Shown here: in pieces, positions 26,590 to 38,580 of the stretch
How positions within the stretch are numbered: position 1 is the first letter of the stretch
Layout: each line of letters begins with the position of its first letter
From: Rostratula benghalensis
Lineage: Eukaryota > Chordata > Aves > Charadriiformes > Rostratulidae
DNA length: 64,000 bases
Direction of reading: 5' to 3'
NCBI GenBank assembly: GCA_013399305.1
Contig: VXAI01000192.1
Coordinates: forward strand, 1 to 64,000
Program-made: the position numbers and the translations under genes
The notes under the pieces: model-generated
What the model was told of the DNA's origin: nothing
The model's database searches: none
What the model saw: only the letters and a program-made list of their open reading frames with translations

Positions 26590-29589
26590 AATGTAGAGTT
26601 AAAATTCAGGGAAAATTTCACCTTTTCCTCTGGTTATTTTGTGTGATGTATTTTCATTTTCCAGTTTTAGTTTCAAACCAGTCCACTCTGAAAAAGCCAA
26701 GGAAAAGCCCCAAACACCTGCATATAAATGCTACAAACCCATATTTTTATATCTGCCAAGTTTTGTCTGGGTCCACATCAAAATGATGTGAAACTACAAA
26801 CTTCTTAGCATACCACTGTTCAGAAACAACCTCTCAGAGGTATATTTCAGAAAAGATAAGTAAAGCCCTACATTTGTGTATTCTCTGCCTAGATTCTCTC
26901 TGAACAGTTTTGTTTCAACAAGTTTTCTAGAAATTTTTTTCATCTCTTTAGACTTTTGTAGAATAAAAGCTTCCTGCCAAGAGCCTAAAATCTTGAGTTG
27001 AGCACCTGGTTTTGAAATCATCTGAAGTTTTAATCATTGTACCAGTGCAGTAGTATGGGCTTTATTTTGCTTTTGATAAGGAACTTTACTGCAGGATTTT
27101 CAACATGTAATTTATTTTTGAAATACTGTCCTTTGCCTGCTTGGCAGAGAAATTCAGTACTTTCCTTACTGATCATGACACTTAGCCACTTCAGAAAGCA
27201 TTGTCCTGTTTCAAAGTGCTCTGCAAGCATTAAGTGGCATTTGTTAAATGTTAAAACACTGACATGGGGCAGGCAAGGCAACAGCAGTCTCTCTGTAGGA
27301 GCAAGTGAAGCGATGGAGAGGTTTGGAGCTTGATTCTGCTTGAAGTTGCATAGCTATGTCCAGTTTTTGCTGCTGCCAGGCATGTTTACATACATGCCTG
27401 ACACATACATACTTGGACAATAATGTCACAGTTATTATAGCCCCCAAATGCCTGCCACAAGTTCTGTGTAAAATATGGCTAGACCCAAGCTGTCTCCTAT
27501 GGCTGGATCCCACTCTCTCCTTTCTTGGTGCACCAGGGCCAGCAGATCCCACCAACTGCATCCTGGCCACAAAAATTACTGACCACCCTGACTATTACTC
27601 AAATGTGCCCTGTGACACCAACATCACTGCTCTTGAGTTTCCTTTTGCAGAACAGACAGCCAGCGCTCCAGGCCACATGGAAGTACTGCTCCTCCTTCAG
27701 TCAAAAGTAGTCCAGGATCCTGCAGCCTCTGGAAGGGGATAGCTTCTTATTTTTCTTTGAATCTCAACGGGTTATATGATAAAGGCCCAAAATAAACTGT
27801 CAGTGTATTGTGCTCAAGCCATTTAATTGCAACGGGACATATCACCAATCATGATTTTGTGTTCTGTGCAGTAGTGAATAGAATATATGATAAATTTTCA
27901 AGGAAATTTTATTGAGCTGTGTTAAGTCTCCTGCACTACACACAAAAAATGATACCTGCAATAAAATATCTTAACTAGAGTAAGATATGTCATGAGTACA
28001 GTGAGCAGCACAATTGATGTGTAAACCTGAGAGCCATACTCTCAGGAATGTTTTTATTGCAGGGTCTTTTCCTTACTTAATTGCCTTTGTTACAGTGGTC
28101 TTGTCACCTGACAAATTACTTATTCTACCTCTGTCTCATTTTTTCTAAGTATATGGTAAGGAAATTCATGCTTATTGACGTACTTAAAAATCTCTAGACA
28201 AATTCACTGTGTTGCAGATCTACTTGTCATTAGTATTTATCATCATTGGCAAAACTTTACAGGCAAAAAGTTTTCTCCCAATACAAGATATACTGCAATA
28301 TGAGACTCCTTGTGATTGCAGAAGAAATTACACTGACCTAATGGTCCTTGACACACAATTGTTTTCATACCGGCAGTAAGATCCCTGCAGACCTAAAAGA
28401 CCAAATGCTGTCCCCAGGGTAACTACCAAACTTCAGACTAGTAGTGACATATGTATCTAAATAGAAGTACTTCAATTTAATATGTACAGATTTGCCCTGA
28501 TAATATAAATGACATCTGGAGACTAAAGCTTGGGTGTATTGACAGTGACTGACAGTCTCCACATGATTTCTATACAAATCTTGCAACTGAAGGGAAAACA
28601 TTAGGAAAGAAAACGTTTGGCATACAAACAAACAAGCAAGCCCTAAAGCATCTAATTTCCTTTTACTGGGGTGGAAGTATACAGTCTCAAATTATACTGT
28701 ATTTCCTTCAGTGCATAGATTTGGTGACAGATGTTTGACACCATCCTCTGAAGGTAATTTCTGAACGGAAAGAAAGTTTTGTGGTTTGAAATATTTTCCC
28801 ATGCTTCAGAGTATGACCGATGTATCTGGGTTACACTGGTATTTTCATGTGCTGTTGATCACAGTATGTCAGCCATCACCCTCTGTACAGAAGGTCTGCC
28901 AACTCCTGCTTTTGCATTAGATTTGGTAGCACATAATAGTCCACCCTAAATGCTTAACCTTCTCACTTTCTGACTGCCAGGACCTCTGCTCAACTCTTCT
29001 GGTGGAGCTCTTACTGTGAAATAAAGTCCGTTTCCTACTGACTTCTTTAAAATTCACTTTTTCTCTCTGAAATTCAGTTGGTTTGTGAGCAGAGGATTGC
29101 TTTCATGAAGTGTTGATGGGCCCCTGTGAGGACTCTGATCTGCAGAAGAAGGTGCTAGAGTGTTTTTTGATCAGTGGCTTTGTTTTCTAGTTTGGATCCT
29201 GAATTTATGAGCTTGATAAGTAGTTTGGGTTTTGGTTTTGTTTTACTATGTTTCTCCTTTTATATTCAAATACTCCACGCTATCCATTAGAAGCTGTTGA
29301 ATTCTCTGGAGCTCTCAGGGTAATTGGGTTGGTAGGGAGGGGAAATTATTTTCAGAGACTTTCTGATATCAATATTGAATTTAGTGAATTCCACTTGCAA
29401 TGTAAAATGATCTTGCATTTCTTTAAGGAAAGTGCATAGAAGAGAGGGTACTGAAACATTCAACTTGTGGTGTAATAAAAGTTACCATTAAAATGCTCCA
29501 GGTAACTGGTGGACTCAAGTCACCCAATGTGCAAAGCAATAGTGGGATAGTTTTTCTGGACTCTAAAGAAGTTTTCTACAGGTGACTGA

Positions 29590-29910
29590 CTGTGGGTGCA
29601 TCATAGCATCTCACTGGCACTCAGTGGCATAATGACCCTGTTTTCCACAGTCCTTCACCTGGAGCTTGCTGTACTCAAAATGGGATACTTCTTACTGGCT
29701 GCCCTTCCCCCCTGGGTGGACAAGGACACCCTGCAGGGCTTCATTCCCAGGTCACCCTTGTTGCTCCGCTGCGGGTGGCCAGCACTGCTGTGCCTATGGG
29801 TGCAGATGGAGGGGCATCCTCCTTCAGGCTCCCAGGATGCACAGCCAGTTCTCCTGGAAGACCAGCTCCTGACCCCTGAAAGCCTTGAGGTGTCTGCGAT
29901 ACACACTTGA
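29590..29910. other. GC-rich patch open on both strands
   Basis: This is a 320-bp GC-rich island within AT-rich sequence. A 104-codon frame (29596-29910, plus) and an 83-codon frame (29655-29906, minus) overlap. Neither contains a domain I recognise, and neither is flanked by convincing splice sites or a CpG cluster. It could be a fragment of an old transposon or a processed pseudogene. Confidence 0.3.
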
Positions 29911-32900
29911 AGCAGATTTCAGGGGAGCTTTGGAGCCGTCATGCTTTGCAGAACTTTGCAAGTGTCTTGAAGGACTTCAAAAAGAGTCCATTAATAACAA
30001 CTGGAAACAACCCTAAGGTGGCTGGTCATTGCCTGAAGGACAGTGAAGCACCAAGGGAGACAATGTACTTGATTTTATTAGTAAAAACTTTCTTCTGTTT
30101 GCTGAGTTTAATCATTTTAATGTTTTACTCATATTTTAGTTTATACTGTAGAGTATTCATGTGCTGATATTTTACTATGCCTAAAGATGTACTTTCTGTT
30201 ATGCTGTGACCAGTAACCATGGCCAGGTTCTCGGCCAGCATACTGACAAATTTGAAAAGGGGATTAGCCATTATGTCCCTGCTGTGAAGTTAATTTTCAG
30301 TGTAGCCAGCTGGGCTTTCTGAAATTTGCTTTAAGTCTGTCCTACTGTTCATTTTTGGTCCTCTGCCTAATTTTCCCAGTTACTTACTATTGATATAGGA
30401 TTTCAAATGTCAGTTGATCACATTCAACGTCCTGCTGCACTTGGGGGTAATATAAAGTATAAAACTGTTTGTGACCCCAAAACACCAGCTAAATATAATG
30501 AATTCTCTAAGCACTCTATTAAAATAAAACATGAATTCTCCACTTGTACTTACCCTGAATACCATCAGTATTCAGCATTATTTGCAGTGCTGTAACATCT
30601 TCAAAAACATCTTAGTGGGTGAATCTTGTTTCAGTGTTACCGTAATGCTTCTGAAAGGAAAAGCTGTAAGACAAAGTCAATTGAAAACTGATCCAAACTT
30701 CACTGTCCACAAAATACTTCTGAGTCTCAGACTTGGGTCTTGTCCAGGTCTACCAACTGGATGCAAAGATCCAACACTGTTGAAGTTAAACAAGTTTGTC
30801 CCACATGGACACAGTGATCCTAGTACAGATTACTTTTGACCAGAAGAAGGAAAAAGCAGCTTTAAGAAGCACCAGTATCAAAGTACATACTGCTATACTG
30901 ATAAGGGGGAAAAAGAAAAAAAGAAATCCGTTGCAACTAACATTACTAGGCCTGTATAAAGTCTGTCAAGGGCATCTTTCAATGACATTGTAAGTATTAA
31001 CTGCATACTAACAGCCATTAACTACATACTAACTACCATTGCCTTATCCTTTAGAGCTCTTACCTTAATAAATGTTGCTTGCCTACAACTCTAGTAAGTG
31101 AACTTGATCTCCAGAAGATCTCAAATCACATCCCAGGAAATTAACCTTCTACCACTAGGGGTGAAGAATCCAAATCAGCCAGAACTTTGAATTTCTTTTG
31201 CACTTACACCTAGGTAAAGATGATTAGAAAATGATATGAAATGGAGAAGTAACTTTAATGTGGAAAACCTCCTTACATTTTCCCCCCTAAAAAAGAGAAG
31301 AGGAAATATACATCAGCAGGCTTTTAGCCATAGGAACAGCAAATGGGAAATGTAAATGTCATTTGCAGTGAAAAATCCCGCTTTAAGTAAATAAGGGGGA
31401 AAAGACAGGAAAAGAGGGGAATGTATTTTATGCTGCTGAAACAGAAGTTGCAAGTGCTTGCATTCATTTTCATGTAGTGTTCAGTACTATTAAAAGCCTC
31501 AAGTATCTACTGCCGGTTCCTTTAAGTAATAGAAATATGAAGGTAACAGGTACTCCAAGGTCTTTATTAGGCTGTAGGTAGTTAGATTCCAATGTTAGTA
31601 TCAATGCTGTAAAATTGGGATAGTTTAATTAATTCAGGTAGCTCCTGCTTTGCAAAATACCAAACATGGGAACTTTTTTCTTCATGCATGTTTAGAGCAG
31701 TGAGCCTGCTAAATACCAGGAGAGGACTCCTGGTATAATACCTGGTGCCTTACAGGAGCATTGCTTCTTGAATTTTCAGCTTTTGCATCAAATTAAGTCA
31801 TTATAGAATAAAGTAATGAAAAGAAACATTTTTATTAAGCTGTAGTTGTGTTTATTGATTAATGCTAAAACGCAAGTGTTACATTTCCTTTCACTTTGGG
31901 AAACAGATGAAATGGAAGTACCTTGTTGAGATCAATGTTTATTCTTTCAATAAAAACAAAAAAATTTCTCCAGTGTAGTCTGAAAACTGGATATCTATGC
32001 TGGCCTCCAAAGGAATAGAAAGTTAATTCAGTGCTATGAGTCTCTTAAAGTTTAGGGGCGTTTTGCCTGGATTTTAGTTACTTATTTATTAAGGGATTTA
32101 TCTAGCATCTCCATTACTCATATGCAACAGTACTTGCTGAGGCACAACTTAAATTTTTACCAGGCAGAAAGGGTTAATACGCACATACAGAACAAGATTT
32201 CCCAGAAGACAAAGGACGTCTGCACATCTCTTCATGCTTTGCCACAAGTTCAAGGAGTATGACTTGACTTCTGTGATATAATAAATTGAAGTTGTGAGTT
32301 GTCTTTCTGTGTCTAGGATCTGTAGAATGGGTGGTGGGATCTGGTATCTTCATGTGGGATCAGGAACAACACGCACACCAATATGATGATCAAGCTCCAT
32401 TACATGCACCCATCTAACTCCTAATGGGCTGCATTCCCTGTTCACGCACCCCTTAACTACTCTCTATTGGTCGTCCTTGCTGTCCCTCTGATACCTACAT
32501 TCCACTGATATCTTCACTCAGCTATCCTTGCCACGGCCCATACTTCTACAAACGTGAAAGCAAGAAAAACAAATAAAAACTGGAGGCATGCATGTTCCGG
32601 GATTGGAAGTTCTACACCATCCTTGGTTGGGGCATAGACTTTGTTGAGTGTTTTATGTTCTGGAAAGTTAGCCTCCTTCCCCTTCCCTACCTAGAAAATG
32701 AAAAAGGGCTCTTCTCCAGAATGACATTTTCAGCCTCCTTAAAAAATGTCCTTTCTTTTGAGGCTTAGAGCAGATAAATAATCATTTGGTATCTGAAATC
32801 TTTGCCTGTCTTGCTGTCCACAAGTTTCTCCCAGTTTCTGCCAGTGTTATTATAATTTGCAGAAGTGTTTCAGGGCAAAGATCACACTATGTACAAACAC

Positions 32901-35900
32901 CATCTTTAACATTAGCCTCACTTGTGGCTACTCTCAGGGACAAGACTATAGGTCATATATTCTTATCCAGAATGGTAGCATTTTGACTCTTACACTACCA
33001 AAGATCATGAAGTTAATGATGAATCAATATCCTTTTTTGTTTTGTGCTTGTACAACAGCTATCAAAAAACAGATATGATCCATGAAAGTAGTTCTCAGGC
33101 ACTTGAGCAGCTATCAGTTATACTTCAAGTAAAGTGCTAGAGCATTGGTATAGAGAGGTATCTGTATATTTCCAGGCTCTCCAATCATCTTTGTTTCTTT
33201 TAGTTGTTGCATAGTGCTTAACTAACATTTTTTTAAAGGAAAGGTATATTTCAGCAGTATTCAATTCCAGCTTGGGTAAGCTTCATCAGAAGCAAAGTTA
33301 ATCAGTGAAGTTTTTTCAGAAAGTACAAATAGGGCAGTTCTGCTAGGTCCAGTTGTAGTGCATGACTTCACCAGGAAGATGAAAAAGAAGATGCTGTGGA
33401 CCAACGGCTTGTCTTGGATCATCAACATCTCCCAGCTTGAGACTTCCTACTGACTGTTGGTGGGTTCAGTGTCCTGCTTCTGGGGTGGGCATACCTTCCT
33501 GACCCCATGAAACACAGGCCGTAAGAGAGGAGGGAAAAGAGGTAGATGAGCTGAGGACAGAGATGATCGGATGATACTGTGGCATGTCTGCAGTTCCTGA
33601 CTGCCATGAGAAGAGATTTGGCTTTCCCAGGATCCCCATACAGCAGGGACATCCCCCTGTGCCTAAGGATGGAGCAGGGCTTGGGGGACTTGCAAGTTAC
33701 ATACTGCGCACATTTAAATGGGCACTCACGAGGTTATCCTCATAACCACATCCTGGCCTACAAGCCAGGTTGCACCTCTGTAAAGTAGTCTGCTCTGCTG
33801 AATGATGTCCTAGGCAATTTCTGTATCCATTCTGTCTTGGGTGAAAGCCTCTTTCTCTCTGCAGGGTTTTGTTTCATGCCTCTGGTTTGTACATCGCACA
33901 GCTCTGCTGAGGTGCTGACTGAAATCTGGTACTGGGTGAATAATAAATAATTCTTAATAATGATTTCAAGATATCCCTACTGAAATATAGTGTAGGTGTT
34001 GCACTGCACAGTTGAACACAGAGGACCGGTTCAGAATTGCCTGTTTTTATTCCACTCGTGATCAAAACTATCTACAAGTTCATCTTTCCCCGAGGCACAA
34101 AGTTAATTCATTAACCCATTGCACTAGGCAGAGACCTTGCAGTGACACCTCGTGTCAGTGATTTTTCACACAGAACCTGTCATTTCAAGCAAGAAGCAGG
34201 TTTGTGTCCTTGGAGCTGGAAGCAGAGAAAATGACACTGGAATTTAAGCAACAGTGATCAAAAGTAGTTATCTCAAATCAACAGGACTCAGTTCCAGGCC
34301 TTTATACTAATCCAAAATAAGTAAAGAACATCATGTTCAAAGAAATGATTTTTGTATAAGACTTGACTTTTAAGTCTGTGTGCAAAAATATTCTTTTTGA
34401 TCTGAATTCAGTGGTTTCCCCACATATCTAAAAGGACTTAGCAGAGTAGGTAGTAAATTAAACTGGAATATAAAATAAAGACACTGCTATAGAATTGTTT
34501 CTTTATAGTTTTACCAGCTCAAGAAAGAATTGTGTTAAGAAATTACTAGTTGTGCTCTTAGACCATGTGATTTAGTAAGTTTTCATGGCAAAGAGAAGCA
34601 GATGGAGAGGGGTTATGGAATTTTGGCCATGTTTTGCTCTTGGACTTGAACTCCAGTGACTTGCAACAGGTTGGACAACCCCTCTTTTGTCTCACATGAC
34701 ATATAAACTTAAAGATAATTTGTGTTTTTTGTGTTAATGGCTCTTTTTGTGACAAATTTATAAATCCATGTAGGGGCTAAGGAGGTGATATAAGAATTTC
34801 CACCCTGTACTCAGTAGTGCTGAAGACCCAAAATTCTGGCTGCATTTTAGAGCAAATACAGCATGTTGGGAAGTATGTATTGCATGTACCTCTCTGTGAC
34901 AGTTGCAACCTTTTAAATTAATTACAGGTTAAATCTCTGTACTACAAAATCACTGAGTAGCAGCATCTGCATTGTTGCTAAGTGCTAATGAATCAATCTA
35001 CATGTCTGCAGATGCTCAACAGTAGAATTGGCCACTAGGTTTAAATATGGTGGATTTTGTAAATTGACAAGTAGCAAAGAATTTTGGAATCTTTGGGCTC
35101 AATCAATTTTTGGTCCAGACATTTCTGTAATGTTATGTTTGCATGCTACTATGAAATATGGCTGAAAAGATAGGGATTAAAGCAGGAAAGGGCTACAGCT
35201 AGATTTCTCTTTGTTTCTTTGTATTTTTTAGCTGCAAACCTTTACATTATAATCTTACTTCTTCATTTCAGTCTAGTCTCACCTTATTTATCTAAGTAAG
35301 CATGTGCTACCCAATTTGTATAACTCCTCCTGGATTTGCTCTGATTTATTAACTTTCTATTTTTGCTAGGATTTTAAATCAGCAGGGGACATACAAATCA
35401 CAAAAAGCCTTTACTCAAGAACAAATTTTGAGCTCACCAGCATGAAAATATATATGTACAAAAATTAAACATTTTGAAAATATCTATAAAAGGACAGGTG
35501 AAATTGCACACTGAAGCTGATCTGGATTGGGTGAGTATTTGTTTTTATAACAAAAAAAAGGTGGCAACAGGTTTTCTGTGCAGTCTGTACTCCAGATAAA
35601 ACGCATGGCAGAAATACTGTCACGCCCACTTATTCAGCAGGGAAGACAGTAACATTTTCCAAACTGACTACTTCTTTATTTGACCTGTTTTCCATTTTGT
35701 AGGTGATAGCTCCAGCTCTCTGCTTGTCCAGCAGTGGTTCCTGTCAAACACAGTGCTCTGGGAACTCCTTTGTTGCAACAACTCCCCTTCATACATAATA
35801 AACCAAACCTCTGTCTCAAAGAATACCAAGACAGCTGTCAAAAGAGGTGAGATTTGTTTACAAAGGGAACAAGAAGAAGTAAATGGACAAGGAAGATGCA

Positions 35901-36037
35901 GTGGGGAAATAAAGAGTCATATATAAAGGAACAAAACTTGTAGGACACATTTTAGGAAAAATTCAGAGACATCTGAAATACAATGTTACATCAAAGAAAA
36001 TATATTAATGACTAGGTCATAAGATTGCAAGAAAGAC

Positions 36038-36056
36038 TTTTTTTTTTTTTTTTTTT
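36038..36056. repeat. Poly(T) tract, 19 nt
   Basis: An uninterrupted T run in AT-rich intergenic DNA. No associated element is seen. Confidence 0.95.
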
Positions 36057-36570
36057 CTAAAAATAGGAGCTGGACGGGCTTCCAGATAATTTCCCTATCT
36101 ATTCAGCAAAGGAAGATGTGAAAATGTTTATTTCCAACTTGCATTGATGGTTTCTGGCATTAAAATGCTATTTATATTCTTTTCCACATGTTTCTGTTTC
36201 TGTATCAGCACAAAGGTGTTTAAAGATATAAAAAGTAGTCTGGAGTCACAGCAAAACCTGTGTTTTGACATCCCACTGAACCAATGCTTAATCTTTATAT
36301 TTATGGTGATTTAGATATTTATAATGATTTAGCGTGGTGCAAAAGGGACTTATCTGGGCTTACACCCTAGGGTGAACCATCAGCACCAAATAGCATTACT
36401 GACTCCAAAGGAATTATTATCAATTTGTGTTTTGATAACTGTGCTGGTGATTAACACCTAGGAAAACACAACTGCTGGAACCAAGGAAGCAAATCCATGG
36501 CAACTTGATGATCAGTTTTTAGCTTTCTAACACACAGGAAGGTAATTAGATTTTCTTTATGTTTTTATGA

Positions 36571-36729
36571 TGTATAATAGCATTAGTGATCCCTGGGTCA
36601 GGCGTTTCCTGGCAGCTAATGGTGGGTTGGGTTAAGAGCCCCTGGGTTTATCTTAGACCTTTTACTCTTCCAGCCAGTCATTAGCTGCCAGGAAATGTTT
36701 GACACAGGGGTCATTATTGCTTATATATT
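36571..36729. repeat. 159-bp inverted repeat with about 51-nt arms
   Basis: Arm 36571-36621 pairs with 36679-36729 about a single axis at 36650. The inner 42 positions differ at only 7, and TTTCCTGGCAGCTAATG is perfectly matched at the inner end. The 57-nt spacer has weak residual symmetry. There are no indels in the arms, which suggests an old palindromic element or a conserved structured sequence. It lies in the middle of gene-poor DNA. Confidence 0.8.
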
Positions 36730-37949
36730 GCCTCTAAAAGCTTCTCATTACTATCAATTCATTTTGCTTTTGTGCTGTATTAGCAGGCCTAAGTAGTAAT
36801 ACAATTAACTATAATAACAAATCAGGCAAATAATAAAAGCTCTGCAGGCCAGGGACAGGGCCAAAATAAATTACTTTATTTTCTACATATTTCTAGTTTA
36901 GGGTTGGATATTGACACTGTAGTAAATCCAAACAGGAAGAGTAAGTATCAAGTGACCTACTAGAAGAGAAGAAGGAAAAGAATGAGAGAAGGGGGGGGGG
37001 GGAGATGAGAAAGAGTCTCATAGAGAGAGAAAGAGAGATTGAGTCAGAGGAAGAGATTGAGTCAGAGGAAGAAAATAACTTAGTGCCAAAGTTTTAAGTG
37101 AGGAATTTTGTATTTTTGCCAATGGGAAAAGGTGCAAGGACTAAATGCAGTATGCCAAAGAAGGACAAATATTTAATCACCAGTAATGATTTTTTGTCTT
37201 TTTGATTCTATGTTCTATGTGTGTAAACAATGGGTTGTGGTTTGTGGCTGCAATACAAATATTAAACAGGGCACTCTCTCTGGTTTTGTCAAAAGTTTCC
37301 TGCGAGGAAAGATCTTACATGAAATTCCCAGAAGCAAATAAAAATGAAATGTTGTCTCAGTATGAACCAAAACCTTGTCCCTTTTTCACGGGGTGAGACT
37401 GCAGCTCAGCTTCCCATCAGCCTGCATCCATTATCATGCATATTCCTTTTTATGCTCTCTCCATCAGCCATCCTGCAGCACGGTGTTCATACGCAGTAGT
37501 TCAGCTTTTCAAACCAAAGCAGCATGAAAACAAATGCCAAATCATAAGAAATTTTTTTCCGAGAAAAAGTCATAGGGGGAAAAAATTGTGTGAGAATGCA
37601 ATTGATGTTGATAGAAAATAGGAGTAAGTTTAAAGAAGAAAGTGATTCATAAATATGTTGTTCCTAAAACAGTTACAATGTGTTGCGGTAGCTGGGGGTG
37701 GTGGCTGTTACCAGTGTTTTGTCTCAGAAAAAACAATGTTCCAAATAGGAGACTCCAAAACTCATCTCATGCTGTCTCATTTCTTCACCTGAAGAAAATG
37801 TGAGCTGCTTCATTAACACAGACTTAGCCAGGTATGCTGTCTGCAAGAGATGGTTCTAGTACGCTCATTCTGACAAGGTGTCAGTCTATGAATGGCTGTG
37901 GAAAAGAAGGCAGTGACACAAAGATATGCCATTGATAAAATAAAAGAAT
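36730..37949. other. AT-rich intergenic sequence
   Basis: No supported gene. It contains the purine tract listed separately. Short open frames at 37202-37621 show no recognisable domain. Confidence 0.55.
36961..37075. repeat. Purine-rich low-complexity tract with G12 run
   Basis: Almost pure G/A on the plus strand, with a run of 12 G at 36991-37002, GAGA repeats, and two exact tandem copies of a 17-bp unit beginning AGATTGAGTCAGAGG near 37035-37070. Such tracts can form triplex or G-rich structures; no function is shown here. Confidence 0.9.
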
Positions 37950-38580
37950 TTTTTATACTGGAAAAGACCCTTATTATTGTCAAGTACAACCATTAAGTTA
38001 ATATTACCAAATATTACCAATACTACTAAACCCTGTCCCTGAGCACCATGTCTGTTCATCTTTGAAATACCTCCAGGGATGGTGATTCAACCATGTCTCT
38101 GGACAGCCTGTTCCAATGCTTGACAACCCTTTCTGTGAAGGAATATTTCCTAATATCCAATCTAAGCCTCCCCTGGGGCAACCTGGGGTCATTGTCTCTT
38201 ATTCTATCACTTGTTGTTTGGGAAAAGAAACTGCCACCTCTCTACAACCTCTTTTCAGGTAGCTGTAGAGAGCAGTAAGTTCTCCCCTCAGCCTCCTCTT
38301 CTCCAGGCTATACCATCCCAGTTCCCTCAGTCACTCCTCATTGTTCTCTAGACCCTTCACCAGCTTCATTGCCCTTCTCTGGACTCGCTCCAGCACCTCA
38401 ATATCTTTCTTACAGTGAGGAGCCTGAAACTGAACACAGTAACTGAGGTGCAGCCTCACCAGTGCCCAGTACAGGGGGAAAATCACTACCCTGGTCCTAC
38501 TGGCCCGACCAGCTTTGATTGATACAAGCTAGGATGCTATTGGCCTTCTTGGCCACCTGAGCACACTGCTGGCTCACATT
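37950..38580 (-). mobile_element. CR1 LINE 3' end, antisense
   Basis: Reading right to left, this is the end of CR1 ORF2 followed by its 3' UTR. It has GCTGGCTCACATT and TTGGCCACCTGAGCACACTG at the right, then TCTGGACTCGCTCCAGCACC, CTCCCCTCAGCCTCCTCTTC, and ACCTCCAGGGATGGTGATTC at the left. The terminal GAATCATAGA-type repeat has decayed. The right end stops abruptly at 38580, a normal 5' truncation. About 70% or more of the element's coding part is missing. Confidence 0.92.

Larger units (their letters stand above)
21276..36570. other. AT-rich intergenic sequence, about 15 kb
   Basis: I find no exon, RNA gene or intact transposon I can support. Homopolymer T runs lie at 26567-26589 and 36038-36056. 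About 27350-27740, 29590-29910 and 33350-33790 are GC-richer patches with unassignable open frames. About 32330-32580 has a TG-rich, CpG-containing texture that hints at an old LTR but carries no diagnostic motif I can name. Confidence 0.55.

Noticed and set aside
27356..27742. 128-codon plus-strand frame
   Set aside because: No domain, composition like surrounding non-coding DNA, and overlapped by a minus-strand frame.
32330..32580. Possible LTR
   Set aside because: The texture differs from its surroundings, but I found no terminal TG...CA pair, target duplication or known LTR phrase.
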